A DNA stretch of 64,000 nucleotides from NCBI RefSeq assembly GCF_002286985.1, contig NZ_NSKC01000005.1:248001-312000 (forward strand), given 5' to 3'. Every line of letters begins with the position of its first letter. The first letter of the stretch is position 1. The notes below the pieces were generated by a model. The model worked only from the letters and a program-made list of their open reading frames with translations, was not told the DNA's origin and searched no databases. A program made the position numbers and the translations under genes. Positions 25,306 to 34,508 of this stretch are shown here, one piece after another. Origin of the DNA: Halorubrum salipaludis (lineage in GTDB: Archaea > Halobacteriota > Halobacteria > Halobacteriales > Haloferacaceae).

Positions 25306-26082
25306 CTACTCCGGAAACAGCTCCTCCTCGCGCTCGACCGCGTCGATGGCGGCGACCTCGGCGTCGGTCAACTCGAGGTCGCCGGCCGCCAGGTTCGCGC
25401 GGAGGTGCGCCTCGCTCGACGCCTTCGGGATCGCCACGACCGGCTCCTTCCCGGTCGCCCACGCGATCGCGACCGCCTCGGGCGTCGTCTCGTGGGCCTC
25501 GGCGGCCGCGACGACGGGGGCCACCTCGCCCACGCGCCCCCCGGCCAGCGGCGAGTACGCGACCACGGCGTACCCGTGCTCGCGGGCGTGCTCCAGCAGT
25601 TCGGGGCGGTAGAACAGGGGATGGAGCTCCGTCTGGTGGGCCGCGAGCGGCGCGTCGAGGACGTCGAGCGCGCGGTCGAGCCCGTCGATCTCGAAGTTCG
25701 AGACCCCGACGTTGCGGACGAGCCCCTCGTCGACCAGTCGGTCGAGCGCCGGGAGGGTGGTCTCGGGGTCGTACGCCCCGCGCGGCCGGTGGACGTACAG
25801 CAGGTCGAGCGCGTCGACCCCGAGCAGGGCCGCGCTCTCGCGGGCGGTCGGTCCCACGTCGTCGCCCGCGAGGTCGTCGATCCACAGCTTCGTCGCGACC
25901 GTCACGTCCTCGCGGGCGATCCCGTTCGCGCCGATCGCGGCCGCGAGCCCGTCGCCGACCACCGCCTCGTTGCCGTAGATCCGGGCGGTGTCGAGGTGGC
26001 GGTAGCCGGCGTCGAGCGCGGTCTCGATCGGGTCCGGATCGTCGATCCCCATGGTTCCGAGGCCGACGGGCGGGAGGTCCAT
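25306..26082 (-). CDS. Aldo/keto reductase
   Basis: A 258-residue TIM-barrel NAD(P)H-dependent oxidoreductase. The catalytic tetrad is complete: Asp and Tyr in DTARIYGNE, Lys in VTVATKLW, His in LLYVHRPRG. SNFEIDGL and the cofactor-binding IPKASSEAHLRANL follow the family pattern of 2,5-diketo-gluconate-reductase-like enzymes. It probably reduces an aldehyde or ketone; substrate unknown. ATG 26082 starts MDLPPVGLGTMG, and an ACTTTTG element about 26 bases upstream suggests a leaderless mRNA. It stands alone, on the same strand as folD. Confidence 0.92.
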   Translation of the reverse strand: MDLPPVGLGTMGIDDPDPIETALDAGYRHLDTARIYGNEAVVGDGLAAAIGANGIAREDVTVATKLWIDDLAGDDVGPTARESAALLGVDALDLLYVHRPRGAYDPETTLPALDRLVDEGLVRNVGVSNFEIDGLDRALDVLDAPLAAHQTELHPLFYRPELLEHAREHGYAVVAYSPLAGGRVGEVAPVVAAAEAHETTPEAVAIAWATGKEPVVAIPKASSEAHLRANLAAGDLELTDAEVAAIDAVEREEELFPE

Positions 26083-26294
26083 GCGACGAGGTCGACGCGA
26101 CGCGGACAAAAGTCCCGCGCGTCGGCGGCGGTGTCGCCGGGAGATTTACGTCGCCGGCCGCGGGATCTCCACCCGTCAATGCGCTCGTGCCCTCCACGCC
26201 GCGCGGTCGGCGGCCCGCCGACCGAGCCGTCCCCGTCCCGATACCCGCCCCGATCCCCGCCTCGCGACCGCTCCTCCCCCGTCCGCCGGACCGA

Positions 26295-26903
26295 ATGAGA
26301 CGGTCCGGCGCGTGGTCGTTCGCGACGGTCACCGGAACCGTCGCGGTCGCCCCGGACGAGATACGGATCCGGAGACGGATCCGGATCGCCGCCGTTCGGG
26401 CCGGTCGGTCCCTCTCGCGGGGGCGGGTCGCCCCCGTCGTCGACGCGGTCGGCTGGTCCGGCGTCGGGGCGGCGTTCACGGTCCTCGGCGCGCTCCCCCG
26501 GCTCCTCTCCCTCGGCGACGGGAGCGAGGCCCTCTGGCTGACGGCGCTCGGGGTCCTCACCGTCACCGCGACCCTCGCCGCGACGGCCCTTCAGGGCCGC
26601 CGCACGACGATCCCGCTGCGCGCGGTCGAGCGCGTCGAGTTCGACGGCGACGAGGTCGTCGTGGTCCACGAGGAGGCCGACGACGGCTGGTTCGACGATC
26701 GGTTCAGCGATTGGTGGGGAAGCGGCGACTCCGACGGCGACGGCGATCCCACGGAGACCCGGATCCGCCCGCTCGACGACGGGGAGCGCAGCGACGCGGC
26801 GCTCGCGTTCCGGCTCCGCGGCGTCGACCTCCGCGGCGCCGACGAGGACGAGGCCGTCACCCGGACGGCAATCGACGCGCCGAAGACGGAGCTGCTGGAG
26901 TGA
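26295..26903 (+). CDS. Membrane-associated protein of unknown function
   Basis: A 202-residue protein. Two hydrophobic stretches (SGVGAAFTVLGALPRLLSL and ALWLTALGVLTVTATLAATAL) are likely membrane helices, followed by a soluble domain, TTIPLRAVERVEFDGDEVVV, that looks like a PH-like or bPH-type domain, and a very acidic loop. The reading frame is open far upstream, but that part is antisense to the aldo/keto reductase. The 212 bases before the ATG show nothing else. The gene converges on the next one with a single base between stops. Function unknown. Confidence 0.68.
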   Translation: MRRSGAWSFATVTGTVAVAPDEIRIRRRIRIAAVRAGRSLSRGRVAPVVDAVGWSGVGAAFTVLGALPRLLSLGDGSEALWLTALGVLTVTATLAATALQGRRTTIPLRAVERVEFDGDEVVVVHEEADDGWFDDRFSDWWGSGDSDGDGDPTETRIRPLDDGERSDAALAFRLRGVDLRGADEDEAVTRTAIDAPKTELLE

Positions 26904-26904
26904 G

Positions 26905-27678
26905 TCACCGGGTCAGCGACACGCTCCGCTCGAGGACCTCGTACCCCTGCGCCGCGAGCGCCTCGGCGTAATACCGCTCGGCGACCCATGCCTGCGGGAG
27001 TCGGCGGAGGGCGAACCGGCGGGTCGGTCGTAGTTCGACGTCGACGATCGCCCCGCCGTCTCCGGACTCCCTGACCGTTACCGCGTACGAGCCCCAGGGG
27101 CTGTCGCCGACCGCCCCGTCGATCGCGACGGTCGCGACGGCGTCGTCGGGCCCGTCGCGCTCGCCTCCGGCCGACGTCGCGTCCGCCCGCACGTCGGTTT
27201 CGAGGTCGATGGCGGCGCTTCGGAGTCCGAACAGGAACGAGAACTCGTAGGCCGCTCGGGTTCCGGTCGGGCGGTCCGCGGCGGTCGCGTCCTCGCCGCC
27301 AGCGTCACGCACCTCGTCCGCGACCCCCCACTGGAGCGCGAGGGTCGGCGGCCGCGCCGACGCGAACTCTCGGACTACCGCGTCCGGAGGCGCCTCCGTC
27401 CGGAGCCGGACCGAGCCGCGCCGGCGGTACACCGGAACCCGGAGCGCGATCGCGAGGACGGCGGCGACGGCGACGCCCGGCCAGAACGAGACGGCGGCGA
27501 CGGCGGCGAGGAAGGCGCCGGCGACGAGCAGCGCGAGCGCCCAGCTGGCGGCGCGCTCGACGCGGTGGTATCGGTCGGCGACCGCGGCGGCCGCGTCGGG
27601 GCCGCCGGGACCGACGGGCGATTTGGATCCGGATGCTGCGGGACCGGAGGGGGTGGAGGGGGTGGAGGGGTCTGGCAC
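26905..27678 (-). CDS. Membrane protein of unknown function with C-terminal soluble domain
   Basis: A 257-residue protein starting at GTG 27678. A Pro/Ser/Gly-rich N-terminal tail precedes two helices, ASWALALLVAGAFLAAVAAV and WPGVAVAAVLAIALRVPVY, and then a soluble domain of about 170 residues rich in beta strands. The end, PQAWVAERYYAEALAAQGY, is a conserved-looking helix. I do not recognise a named family. It is divergently transcribed from the next gene, with about 86 bases in between. Confidence 0.7.
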   Translation of the reverse strand: MPDPSTPSTPSGPAASGSKSPVGPGGPDAAAAVADRYHRVERAASWALALLVAGAFLAAVAAVSFWPGVAVAAVLAIALRVPVYRRRGSVRLRTEAPPDAVVREFASARPPTLALQWGVADEVRDAGGEDATAADRPTGTRAAYEFSFLFGLRSAAIDLETDVRADATSAGGERDGPDDAVATVAIDGAVGDSPWGSYAVTVRESGDGGAIVDVELRPTRRFALRRLPQAWVAERYYAEALAAQGYEVLERSVSLTR

Positions 27679-27764
27679 GGGCGAACCTCGTCGAGGCGGG
27701 AAATCAGGATTTCGGTCCCTCTCCCGGCGAAACGCCTACAACGCGGCCGCGAGACGCACCGACC

Positions 27765-28577
27765 ATGCCCCGGCCCTCCACCGGGACCCTCCTCGCCGGG
27801 CTCGGCGGCGGAGCGGTCCACCTCGCGCTCGTCGAACTGCTGTTCCGCGCCCTGAACCACGCGCCGCCGGAGCGCTGGCCCCTGGCGGATCCGGGGCGCG
27901 CTGCGGGCCTCTTCGCCGCCGGGTCCCTCGTCGCGCTCGCCGTCGCGCACACCCGGCTGCTCTCGCCCGCGGTCGGGCTGGTCGCGGCGCTCGGGTGGGC
28001 GGCGCTCCGCGACGCGCTCGCCCCGCCGCCCGAGTGGTCCGAGGTCGGCGGCTTCCTCGTGGTCGACCGGACCGTGTTCCTGTCCGCGTACGCCGGCGGG
28101 TGGACCGTCGTCGTCGGCCTGCTCGCCGTCGCCGCCGGCGTCGAATTCGGGCTGCGCCGCCGACGCGGGATCGGCGACGACCGGCTGCGGAACCTCCCGC
28201 CTGCGCCGTCGCGAGTCCGCGACGCCGCCCTCGTCGGCGTCGCTCTCGGTGGGGTCTTCGGCGTCGCCGCGGCCGCGCGGGTCGCCGCGTTCGGCGTCTC
28301 TCCGCGGACCGCGGTCCCGGTGATGGTCGCGACGACCACGCTCGCGGCCGCGGTACCGATCGCCGCGGCGGCCCTGGGGCTCGTCGCCCCGGCGGCCTGT
28401 TTCGCGCCGTTCGTTCCGCCGATCGCGCGCGGCGTGATCGCGGGGGGAGAAGGGGGTCCAATCCTCCTGTTATTTCTGGGGCCGGCGGCGGTCGCGTTCG
28501 CGGCGGTCGGGCTCGCTGAGCGGTGGCTTCGGCGGCGGCTGGACCGTGGGTCGGCGGAGCCTACGGGGACGCGGTGA
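27765..28577 (+). CDS. Multi-spanning membrane protein of unknown function
   Basis: A 270-residue hydrophobic protein with seven to eight predicted helices, e.g. TLLAGLGGGAVHLALVELL, AAGLFAAGSLVALAVAH, GGWTVVVGLLAVAAGVEF, AALVGVALGGVFGVAAAA and PILLLFLGPAAVAFAAVGLA. There is a short basic loop after the fourth helix (LRRRRGIGDDR). It lacks residues I can tie to transport or catalysis. The upstream frame to 27633 is not needed; ATG 27765 fits a hydrophobic N-terminus. It converges on the HAD gene with 15 bases between stops. Confidence 0.7.
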   Translation: MPRPSTGTLLAGLGGGAVHLALVELLFRALNHAPPERWPLADPGRAAGLFAAGSLVALAVAHTRLLSPAVGLVAALGWAALRDALAPPPEWSEVGGFLVVDRTVFLSAYAGGWTVVVGLLAVAAGVEFGLRRRRGIGDDRLRNLPPAPSRVRDAALVGVALGGVFGVAAAARVAAFGVSPRTAVPVMVATTTLAAAVPIAAAALGLVAPAACFAPFVPPIARGVIAGGEGGPILLLFLGPAAVAFAAVGLAERWLRRRLDRGSAEPTGTR

Positions 28578-28592
28578 CCATCGGCCGGGCCG

Positions 28593-29276
28593 TCAGACCG
28601 GATCGCGCTTCTCGACCGGCGTCCGCCCGCAGATGCTCACAAGGTCGTGGAGGTCGTCGATCTCGTAGGTGGGCTGACAGGAGAGTTCGGTCGATCGCCG
28701 GTGCGGCCGCCGGACGAACGCGGAGTCGATCCCGGCGTTGTCGGCGGCGCGCACGTCGGACTCGTTGTCGCCGACGAAGATGGCGGTCTCGGCGCCGAGA
28801 TCCTCGAGTGCGCGCTCGATGTAGTACGGGGACGGCTTCTTGCGCGAGAGGCTGGCGATGGAGGGCTCGCGGCCGTACGCGACCTCGAAGCGCCCGGAGA
28901 GCCCGAAGTGGTCGAGGACGGCGTCGACGGTGGCCTGCTGGTTCGAGGAGACGACCCCGAGCGAGGCCTCGAGGTGGCGGAGCGCGTCCACGTCGTCGTA
29001 AGGGGTCTTCCGCCCGCTCCGCGCCGCGTCGATCTGCGCTGTCGCCGCGGTCTCGTCGCGGACCCGCCAGAACTCGGCCGGGTCCAGCCCGTATCGCTCG
29101 CAGATGTCCGTCAGGGTGGCCGGGTCGACGCCGACCGCGATGTCGTCGACGTGGGCGAGATCGGGGTCCTCGACGCCGAGGCTCACGAAGGCGTCCCAGG
29201 CGGCCTCCCTGAGGGTGTCGAACGGGGTCCGACCGACGAGGACCCCGTCTTTGTCCAGGACAACGGCGTCGTACAC
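28593..29276 (-). CDS. HAD-superfamily hydrolase (phosphatase)
   Basis: A 227-residue HAD phosphatase with a helical cap. Motif I is VVLDKDGVLVG (nucleophile Asp and acid/base Asp), motif II SSNQQ, motif III Lys in SRKKPSPYYI, motif IV VGDNESDVRAADNAG. This spacing matches phosphoglycolate phosphatase-like enzymes, but the substrate is unknown. The start is placed at GTG 29276 because a GCTTTTTG box lies about 29 bases upstream, typical of a leaderless mRNA; the frame is open to a TTG at 29303. Confidence 0.9.
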   Translation of the reverse strand: MYDAVVLDKDGVLVGRTPFDTLREAAWDAFVSLGVEDPDLAHVDDIAVGVDPATLTDICERYGLDPAEFWRVRDETAATAQIDAARSGRKTPYDDVDALRHLEASLGVVSSNQQATVDAVLDHFGLSGRFEVAYGREPSIASLSRKKPSPYYIERALEDLGAETAIFVGDNESDVRAADNAGIDSAFVRRPHRRSTELSCQPTYEIDDLHDLVSICGRTPVEKRDPV

Positions 29277-29327
29277 GACATCCTCTCGGTCGGTAACCGG
29301 CAAAAAGCTTTCACCGGCCGGCGCGCC

Positions 29328-29468
29328 TCACAGGCCGAACAGTCTGAGCGCGAGCCCGGCGAGGAGGAGGACGGTTCCCGCGAGCAGGCCGACGAAGGGG
29401 ATCGGAACCGGGAGCGGGACCACGATGAGCAGGAGTCCGACGGCGATCAGCGCCGTTGACGGTCGCAT
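29328..29468 (-). CDS. Small two-helix membrane protein
   Basis: A 46-residue protein, MRPSTALIAVGLLLIVVPLP... ending LAGLALRLFGL. It has two hydrophobic helices separated by a Pro-rich turn (VPLPVPIPF), a pattern common among short haloarchaeal membrane proteins. The reading frame extends to 29579 but the longer N-terminus is not hydrophobic and looks spurious. Function unknown. It lies between the HAD gene and the CBS-domain gene. Confidence 0.6.
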   Translation of the reverse strand: MRPSTALIAVGLLLIVVPLPVPIPFVGLLAGTVLLLAGLALRLFGL

Positions 29469-29594
29469 ACCCCCGTTTCGTCGCCCGAACGGAAAGGAGT
29501 TCACACGCGCGTCGGTCGGGCGCCGAGCGATCCCAGCGACGGGCACGCCTCCCGCACTTTCAATACCCGGCGCGTCCAACCCTCAGATTGGACC

Positions 29595-30734
29595 ATGAAT
29601 ATTGTTGATATCGCGGTGCCGGAGTACGTCGAGGTCGACGTCAGCGAACGACTCGCCAAGGTCCGGTCCATCTTCGAGCGCGAGAATCCGAAGGGGATCG
29701 TCGTCACCGAGGACGGCGAGTACGCGGGCGTCGTGGGCGAGAAACAGCTCATGCGCTCCCGAATGGAGGACGACACCAAGGTGTCGGCCGTGATGAAGTC
29801 GGCCCCGTCGGTCGACCGCCACGAAGACCTCCGCGAGACCGCCCGGCTCCTCGTCGAGGGCGACGTGAAGATCGCGCCGGTGTACGAGGGCGAGAAGCTC
29901 TACGGGATCGTCACCGTCGACCAGATCCTCGAGGCCGTCCTCGACAGCCTCGACGCGATCACCGTCGGCCAGATCGCGACCGAGGACGTGATCGGCATCA
30001 ACGAGAAGGACACCGTCGGGAGCGCGATCAACCGCCTCCGCGAGAACGGGATCTCACGGCTCCCCGCTCTCGACGAGGACGGTCAGCTCGTCGGCGTCGT
30101 CACCACCAACGACATCGTCGAGTTCGTCGTCCGCGACCAGGAGCGGCAGGGCAGCGGCGACCGCGCGGGCGACATCGACCGGATGCTCGACATCCCCGTC
30201 TACGACATCATGTCGAGCCCCGTCGTCACCGCGACCGCCGACGAGACCGCGGAGACGGTCGTACAGCGCATGTTCGACAACGAGGTCTCCGGGCTGGTCG
30301 TCACGCCGACGGGCGCCGACACCGTCGCCGGCATGGTGACGAAGACCGACGTGTTGCGCGCGCTCACGTTCACCGAGCAGGACTCGATGGACGTGCAGAT
30401 CACCAACGTCGAGCTGCTTGACACGACCTCCCGCGAGCACATCGTCGAGTCCATCGAGGAGGTCGCGAACAAGTACGCGGACATGCACGTCATCCACGCG
30501 CACGTCCGGCTCCACGCCCACAAGGAGAAGCTCCGCGGCACCCCCCTGATCCAGTGTCAGATCCGCCTCCGCACCAACGAGGGGCAGGTCGGCGGCTCCG
30601 GCGAGGGGTACGGCGCCGAACACGCCTTCCACGTCGCGCTTGACAAGCTGGAGCGCAACGTCTTGGAGATCAAGGGCGTCAACGCCGACGAGGAGTACCG
30701 CGGCCAGCTCCTCCGCAAGCTCGGCCAGCTGTAG
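29595..30734 (+). CDS. CBS-domain protein with HPF-like C-terminal domain
   Basis: A 379-residue soluble protein. Residues about 1-270 contain four CBS motifs (two Bateman modules): ENPKGIVVTEDGEYAGVVGE, GDVKIAPVYEGEKLYGIVTV, ENGISRLPALDEDGQLVGVV, and DNEVSGLVVTPTGADTVAGM. CBS modules bind adenine nucleotides. The last 100 residues (MHVIHAHVRLHAHKEK and AFHVALDKLERNV) resemble a ribosome hibernation-promoting factor (HPF/YfiA) fold. A sensor of energy status coupled to ribosome silencing is a reasonable inference. A T5 run at 30790-30796 could be the terminator. It converges on the subtilase gene. Confidence 0.85.
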   Translation: MNIVDIAVPEYVEVDVSERLAKVRSIFERENPKGIVVTEDGEYAGVVGEKQLMRSRMEDDTKVSAVMKSAPSVDRHEDLRETARLLVEGDVKIAPVYEGEKLYGIVTVDQILEAVLDSLDAITVGQIATEDVIGINEKDTVGSAINRLRENGISRLPALDEDGQLVGVVTTNDIVEFVVRDQERQGSGDRAGDIDRMLDIPVYDIMSSPVVTATADETAETVVQRMFDNEVSGLVVTPTGADTVAGMVTKTDVLRALTFTEQDSMDVQITNVELLDTTSREHIVESIEEVANKYADMHVIHAHVRLHAHKEKLRGTPLIQCQIRLRTNEGQVGGSGEGYGAEHAFHVALDKLERNVLEIKGVNADEEYRGQLLRKLGQL

Positions 30735-30837
30735 CGCGACGCACGCGGTCACCCGCGGCGACGTTCCGACCGACTCCGCCCGCGATTCCCGCTTTTTCGC
30801 CCTCCGTCCGCGGACCGCGAGTTCCTTCTCCGAATCG

Positions 30838-33800
30838 CTACCGATCGGTCCCGTCGAGCCGACGCCCGAGCATCGCGAGCGCGACGAGCGCGAGGACCGC
30901 GACGAGGGCGCCGAATCCGGGCGCCTCGTCTTCGGCGCCGTCTTCTCCCGTAGCGCCCTCGCTGCCATCACCGTCGCCAGCGTCAGCGTCGTCCGTATCG
31001 TCGCCGCTCTCGTCGGCTTCGTCGTCCCCCTCTGACGGGTCGTCGACGGGTTCGTCGTCGGTCGGCTCGTCGTCGGTTCCGTTCTCGGGCTCGTCGATCG
31101 GCTCCTCGCCGTCGTCGGTCTCGTTTGTGGGTTCGTCATCGGTCGGCTCGTCGTCGCCTCCGGTCGGGGCGCCACCGGTACCACCGCCTCCGACACCGCC
31201 GCCTCCACCGCCCCCACCCCCATCGGTGCTCTCACCCTCCACCACATCGAACGAGACCGTCCGCGACCCGTCCGGCGTCGACGCGGTCGCGTCGTACTCC
31301 CCGGTCGCGGCGTCGTCGGCGACGGAGACCGCGAACGTCGGCGACCGGGTCGCCCCCGGCTCGACATCGGTTGCCGTCGCCGACCGCTGAACCCCGGTCG
31401 CCGTGTCGGTGAACGTCACCGTCACGTCGGCGGGGACGCCGCCGTCGTTCCGGACCGTCGCGGAGAACTCGCCGCTCGCCCCCTGCTCGATCTCGTCCGG
31501 TCCGGAGAGGTCGGTGACGCTGAACGCGGGCGACAGCGCGAAGTCCGCCTCGACGCTCCCGTTGGCCGGCAGCGAGACCGGGTCGCTCACGTCCCTGTAC
31601 CCGTCCGCGGACGCCGTCACGTCGTACTCGCCGCGCGGGAGCGTGAGCGAGTAGTTACCGTCGGCGTCGGTCGCGTCCGAGTCCGACCCGACCGTCACCG
31701 TCGCCCCGTCGATCGGGTCGTCGGTCGCGCCCGCGGTGACGGTCCCCGACAGCGTCGCGTCGAAGGGCTCCAGCTCGACGTTCCGCGTCGTCGTCGCGTT
31801 CGGATCGACCTCGACGCCGGTCGCGTTCGCGGACGCGAACCCGGGAGCGTCGGCTTGGATCGCGTACGTTCCCGGCGGGAGATCGACCGCGTAGGCGCCT
31901 TCCGGCCCGGCGTCGACCCCGGCGACGGTCGCGTCCGTCTCGTTCGTCACCGTCACGGTCGCGTTCGCCGGGGGTTCGAGGCCGTCGGTCGCGCCCACGA
32001 CGCCCGAGAGGGTCCCGTTCCGGAGCGACAGCGAGAGGTCCGCGGTCGCCGTGTCGCCGGAGCCGGTCAGGTTCGCGGTCGCGGTAGCGGGGGCGTAGGT
32101 CTCGTTGCTCCCGGTGACGGTCAGGTTCGCCGCCGGCACGTCGACCGCGTAGGTCCCGTCCGCCGCGGTCTCCGTCTCGCCGACGACCTCGTCGCCGTTC
32201 TCGACGACCACGTCGATCCCCGAAAGCGTCTCCGCCGTCTCCGCCGTCTCCGCGTCCGTGACGGTGCCGTTCACGGTTCCGACCGCCTCGGCGACCCGGA
32301 TCCGACCGGTCTCGTTGTCGTCGGGCGAGCCGACCGCGAGGGTCGTCGCCCCGGTCGTCAGGTCGGCCGGAACGGGTCCGGAAAGCGACAGGGTCGTCGC
32401 GTTGCCGGCCCCCAGCGAGACGTTCGTCGCGTTCAGCACGCGCACGTCGCTCGTGTTCTCGGGGTCCGTGAGCCGCAGTTCGACGGTGCGATTGTCGCCG
32501 GCGACGACCCCCTGATTGGTGACGTTCGCGGTCGTGTCGAGCGTCGCGTTGCGCTCGACAATCGACGGCGCGGTGAGGTTCGTCACCTCGTAGAACGGCG
32601 CGTCGACCACCGAGATCGCGCTCGTCAGGTTCGAGTCGTTCGTGTACGCGCCGTGCTCGTAGGTCTTCCCCGTCTCCGTGTCCGCGGGCACGACGTACGA
32701 GAACGAGACGGTCGCCTCCTCGCCGGGCCCGAGCGAGACGTTCGCCTCGTCGCCGACGCTCCCGTTGAACCGGTACTCGACCGTCCCCGATCCAGGGTCG
32801 TCGCCGGTGTTGTTGACCGTCGCCGTCGCCTCGACTGTGGCGCCCGGCGCGGTCTCGCCCGGCGCGTCGAACGCGGTCACCGTGAGGTTCGACCGGTTCT
32901 CCGTCACCGCCGTGACCGCCGCGTAGGCGTCGACGATCCCCGTTCCGTAGCGGTCGTCCGGGTCGGTGGCGTCGTCGGGGTGGTCGGTCGTCTCGCGGAG
33001 CGTGTCGTACAGCTCGTCGTCCGAGACCTCTCGCGTGCTCGCCGAGAGCATCAGCGCGGCGACGCCGGAGACGTGCGGGGCGGCCATGGAGGTGCCGTCC
33101 TTGTATCCGTAGACTCCTCCTGGTTCTGCCGAGTAAACGTTCACGCCCGGCGCTGACACATCCGGAACCACGTATTCGTCGGGCCAGTCGCTCGGGGCAT
33201 CCGAACCCCACGCGTCGGTTGTGTTGATCGTCTCGCCGCTGGATCTCGAGTCGACATCCCGGTTCTGGTCGACCGCCCCGACAGCGAGCGAGTCGTAGAC
33301 GTTCCCCGGAGAGCTCGACGTACCTTGGCCGCTGTTTCCGGACGAGGCGACGACGACCTTTCCGGCACCGCGCGCGTTCCGGATCGGGTCGATGAACCCG
33401 TCGATGTATCCGTCGGCACCGAGGCTCATCTGGATCACGTCGACGCTCTCGTTCTCCGTCGCGTACTCCATCCCCGCGACGACCTGCGCGAAGGAACCCG
33501 ATCCGGAATTGTTCAGGACCTTCACGCCGTACAGCTCCGACTCGGGCGCGACGCCGATCGCGGTCCCGCTCGCGTTGCCGCCGGCGACCGATCCGGCGAC
33601 GTGAGTGCCGTGGCCGTCGATGTCGTAGGCGTTGTCCGGACCCTCACTCACCAGATTACCGTCCGCGTCGTACTCCGCCCACCCGCTCACCGTCAGATCC
33701 GGATGGTCCCGGTCGACGCCGGTGTCTAACACCGCCACCGTCGCGCCCTCGCCGCGGGTCTCGAACTCCTGCCAGACCTCCGGTGCGCGCACCATGTCGA

Positions 33801-34458
33801 CGCCGTACGTCGCGTCGGTCGAAGTCGTGGAGACGCTCTTCGGCGTGGGGGTCGGCGCCGCACCGTCGAGCGCGCCCGGAACCGCGGTGTCGGCTCCGCC
33901 CGCGGCCGCGGCCGAGTCGAGTTCGACCGCGAAATTCTCGTGGACGCGCTCGACGCCCCGCACGTCGAGCAGTCGGTCGACCGGGACGCGGTCGGTGTCG
34001 ACCGTGACGAGCATCGCGTTCGCGAGCCAGAAGCTCCGTTCGACCGTGACCGCGGAGCGGCCCTGGGCGAACGACTCGAAGTCGGCCTGCGCGCTCGCGG
34101 CGTTCGTCTTGAGCTCGTTCGCGGAGAGCGTCGCCGAGTCCCCCGTTCCGCCCGCGTCGCCGCCTCCGCCGCCGTCGGCTCCGAGGCGTGCGTCGCTCGC
34201 GAACCGCACCACGACTTCGACGGTGCCGTTCGCCGAGCGCAGGCCGGGAGCGACCGCGTCGTCGCCTCCGGACGAACCGGCGCCGAGCGCGGCGGAATCG
34301 CTCGACTGCGAGTCGACCGCGGCGGAACCGTCCGTCCCGGGAGCGTCCGCGGCGAACCCGCCCGCGACCGCGCCCGGCGCGACGGCGGCCGCGATCAGGC
34401 AGGCGGAGAGAAGTACCGCGGCCGCAGTCACACGCGCAGTTGGCGACCGGTCGTTCAT
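30838..34458 (-). CDS. Secreted subtilisin-family serine protease with Ig-like/carboxypeptidase-regulatory repeats and PGF-CTERM anchor
   Basis: A 1206-residue cell-surface protease. Signal peptide at residues 1-32; propeptide roughly 75-185. The S8 catalytic triad is D245 (VAVLDTGVD), H283 (DIDGHGTHVAG) and S457 (GTSMAAPHVSG), with oxyanion N375 (SSGNSG). From about 530 to 1090 are CARDB-like and carboxypeptidase-regulatory-like beta domains (repeated LSGxVxxxTDxxxxP and xVxLPxGxY). A Gly/Asp/Glu-rich spacer leads to the end motif PGFGALVAVLALVALAMLGR: a PGF-CTERM sorting signal recognised by archaeosortase A, which replaces it with a lipid anchor. Function: extracellular protein degradation or maturation. 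Monocistronic. Confidence 0.93.
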   Translation of the reverse strand: MNDRSPTARVTAAAVLLSACLIAAAVAPGAVAGGFAADAPGTDGSAAVDSQSSDSAALGAGSSGGDDAVAPGLRSANGTVEVVVRFASDARLGADGGGGGDAGGTGDSATLSANELKTNAASAQADFESFAQGRSAVTVERSFWLANAMLVTVDTDRVPVDRLLDVRGVERVHENFAVELDSAAAAGGADTAVPGALDGAAPTPTPKSVSTTSTDATYGVDMVRAPEVWQEFETRGEGATVAVLDTGVDRDHPDLTVSGWAEYDADGNLVSEGPDNAYDIDGHGTHVAGSVAGGNASGTAIGVAPESELYGVKVLNNSGSGSFAQVVAGMEYATENESVDVIQMSLGADGYIDGFIDPIRNARGAGKVVVASSGNSGQGTSSSPGNVYDSLAVGAVDQNRDVDSRSSGETINTTDAWGSDAPSDWPDEYVVPDVSAPGVNVYSAEPGGVYGYKDGTSMAAPHVSGVAALMLSASTREVSDDELYDTLRETTDHPDDATDPDDRYGTGIVDAYAAVTAVTENRSNLTVTAFDAPGETAPGATVEATATVNNTGDDPGSGTVEYRFNGSVGDEANVSLGPGEEATVSFSYVVPADTETGKTYEHGAYTNDSNLTSAISVVDAPFYEVTNLTAPSIVERNATLDTTANVTNQGVVAGDNRTVELRLTDPENTSDVRVLNATNVSLGAGNATTLSLSGPVPADLTTGATTLAVGSPDDNETGRIRVAEAVGTVNGTVTDAETAETAETLSGIDVVVENGDEVVGETETAADGTYAVDVPAANLTVTGSNETYAPATATANLTGSGDTATADLSLSLRNGTLSGVVGATDGLEPPANATVTVTNETDATVAGVDAGPEGAYAVDLPPGTYAIQADAPGFASANATGVEVDPNATTTRNVELEPFDATLSGTVTAGATDDPIDGATVTVGSDSDATDADGNYSLTLPRGEYDVTASADGYRDVSDPVSLPANGSVEADFALSPAFSVTDLSGPDEIEQGASGEFSATVRNDGGVPADVTVTFTDTATGVQRSATATDVEPGATRSPTFAVSVADDAATGEYDATASTPDGSRTVSFDVVEGESTDGGGGGGGGGVGGGGTGGAPTGGDDEPTDDEPTNETDDGEEPIDEPENGTDDEPTDDEPVDDPSEGDDEADESGDDTDDADAGDGDGSEGATGEDGAEDEAPGFGALVAVLALVALAMLGRRLDGTDR

Positions 34459-34508
34459 TACCGGTTACGTCGGCGCGAGAGTGATAACTCCCTCGCCCCG
34501 CGCGACGC

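Noticed and set aside
25212-26294. Large plus-strand frame before the membrane-associated protein
   Set aside because: It is antisense to folD's upstream region and to a complete aldo/keto reductase with its full catalytic tetrad; the real start is 26295.
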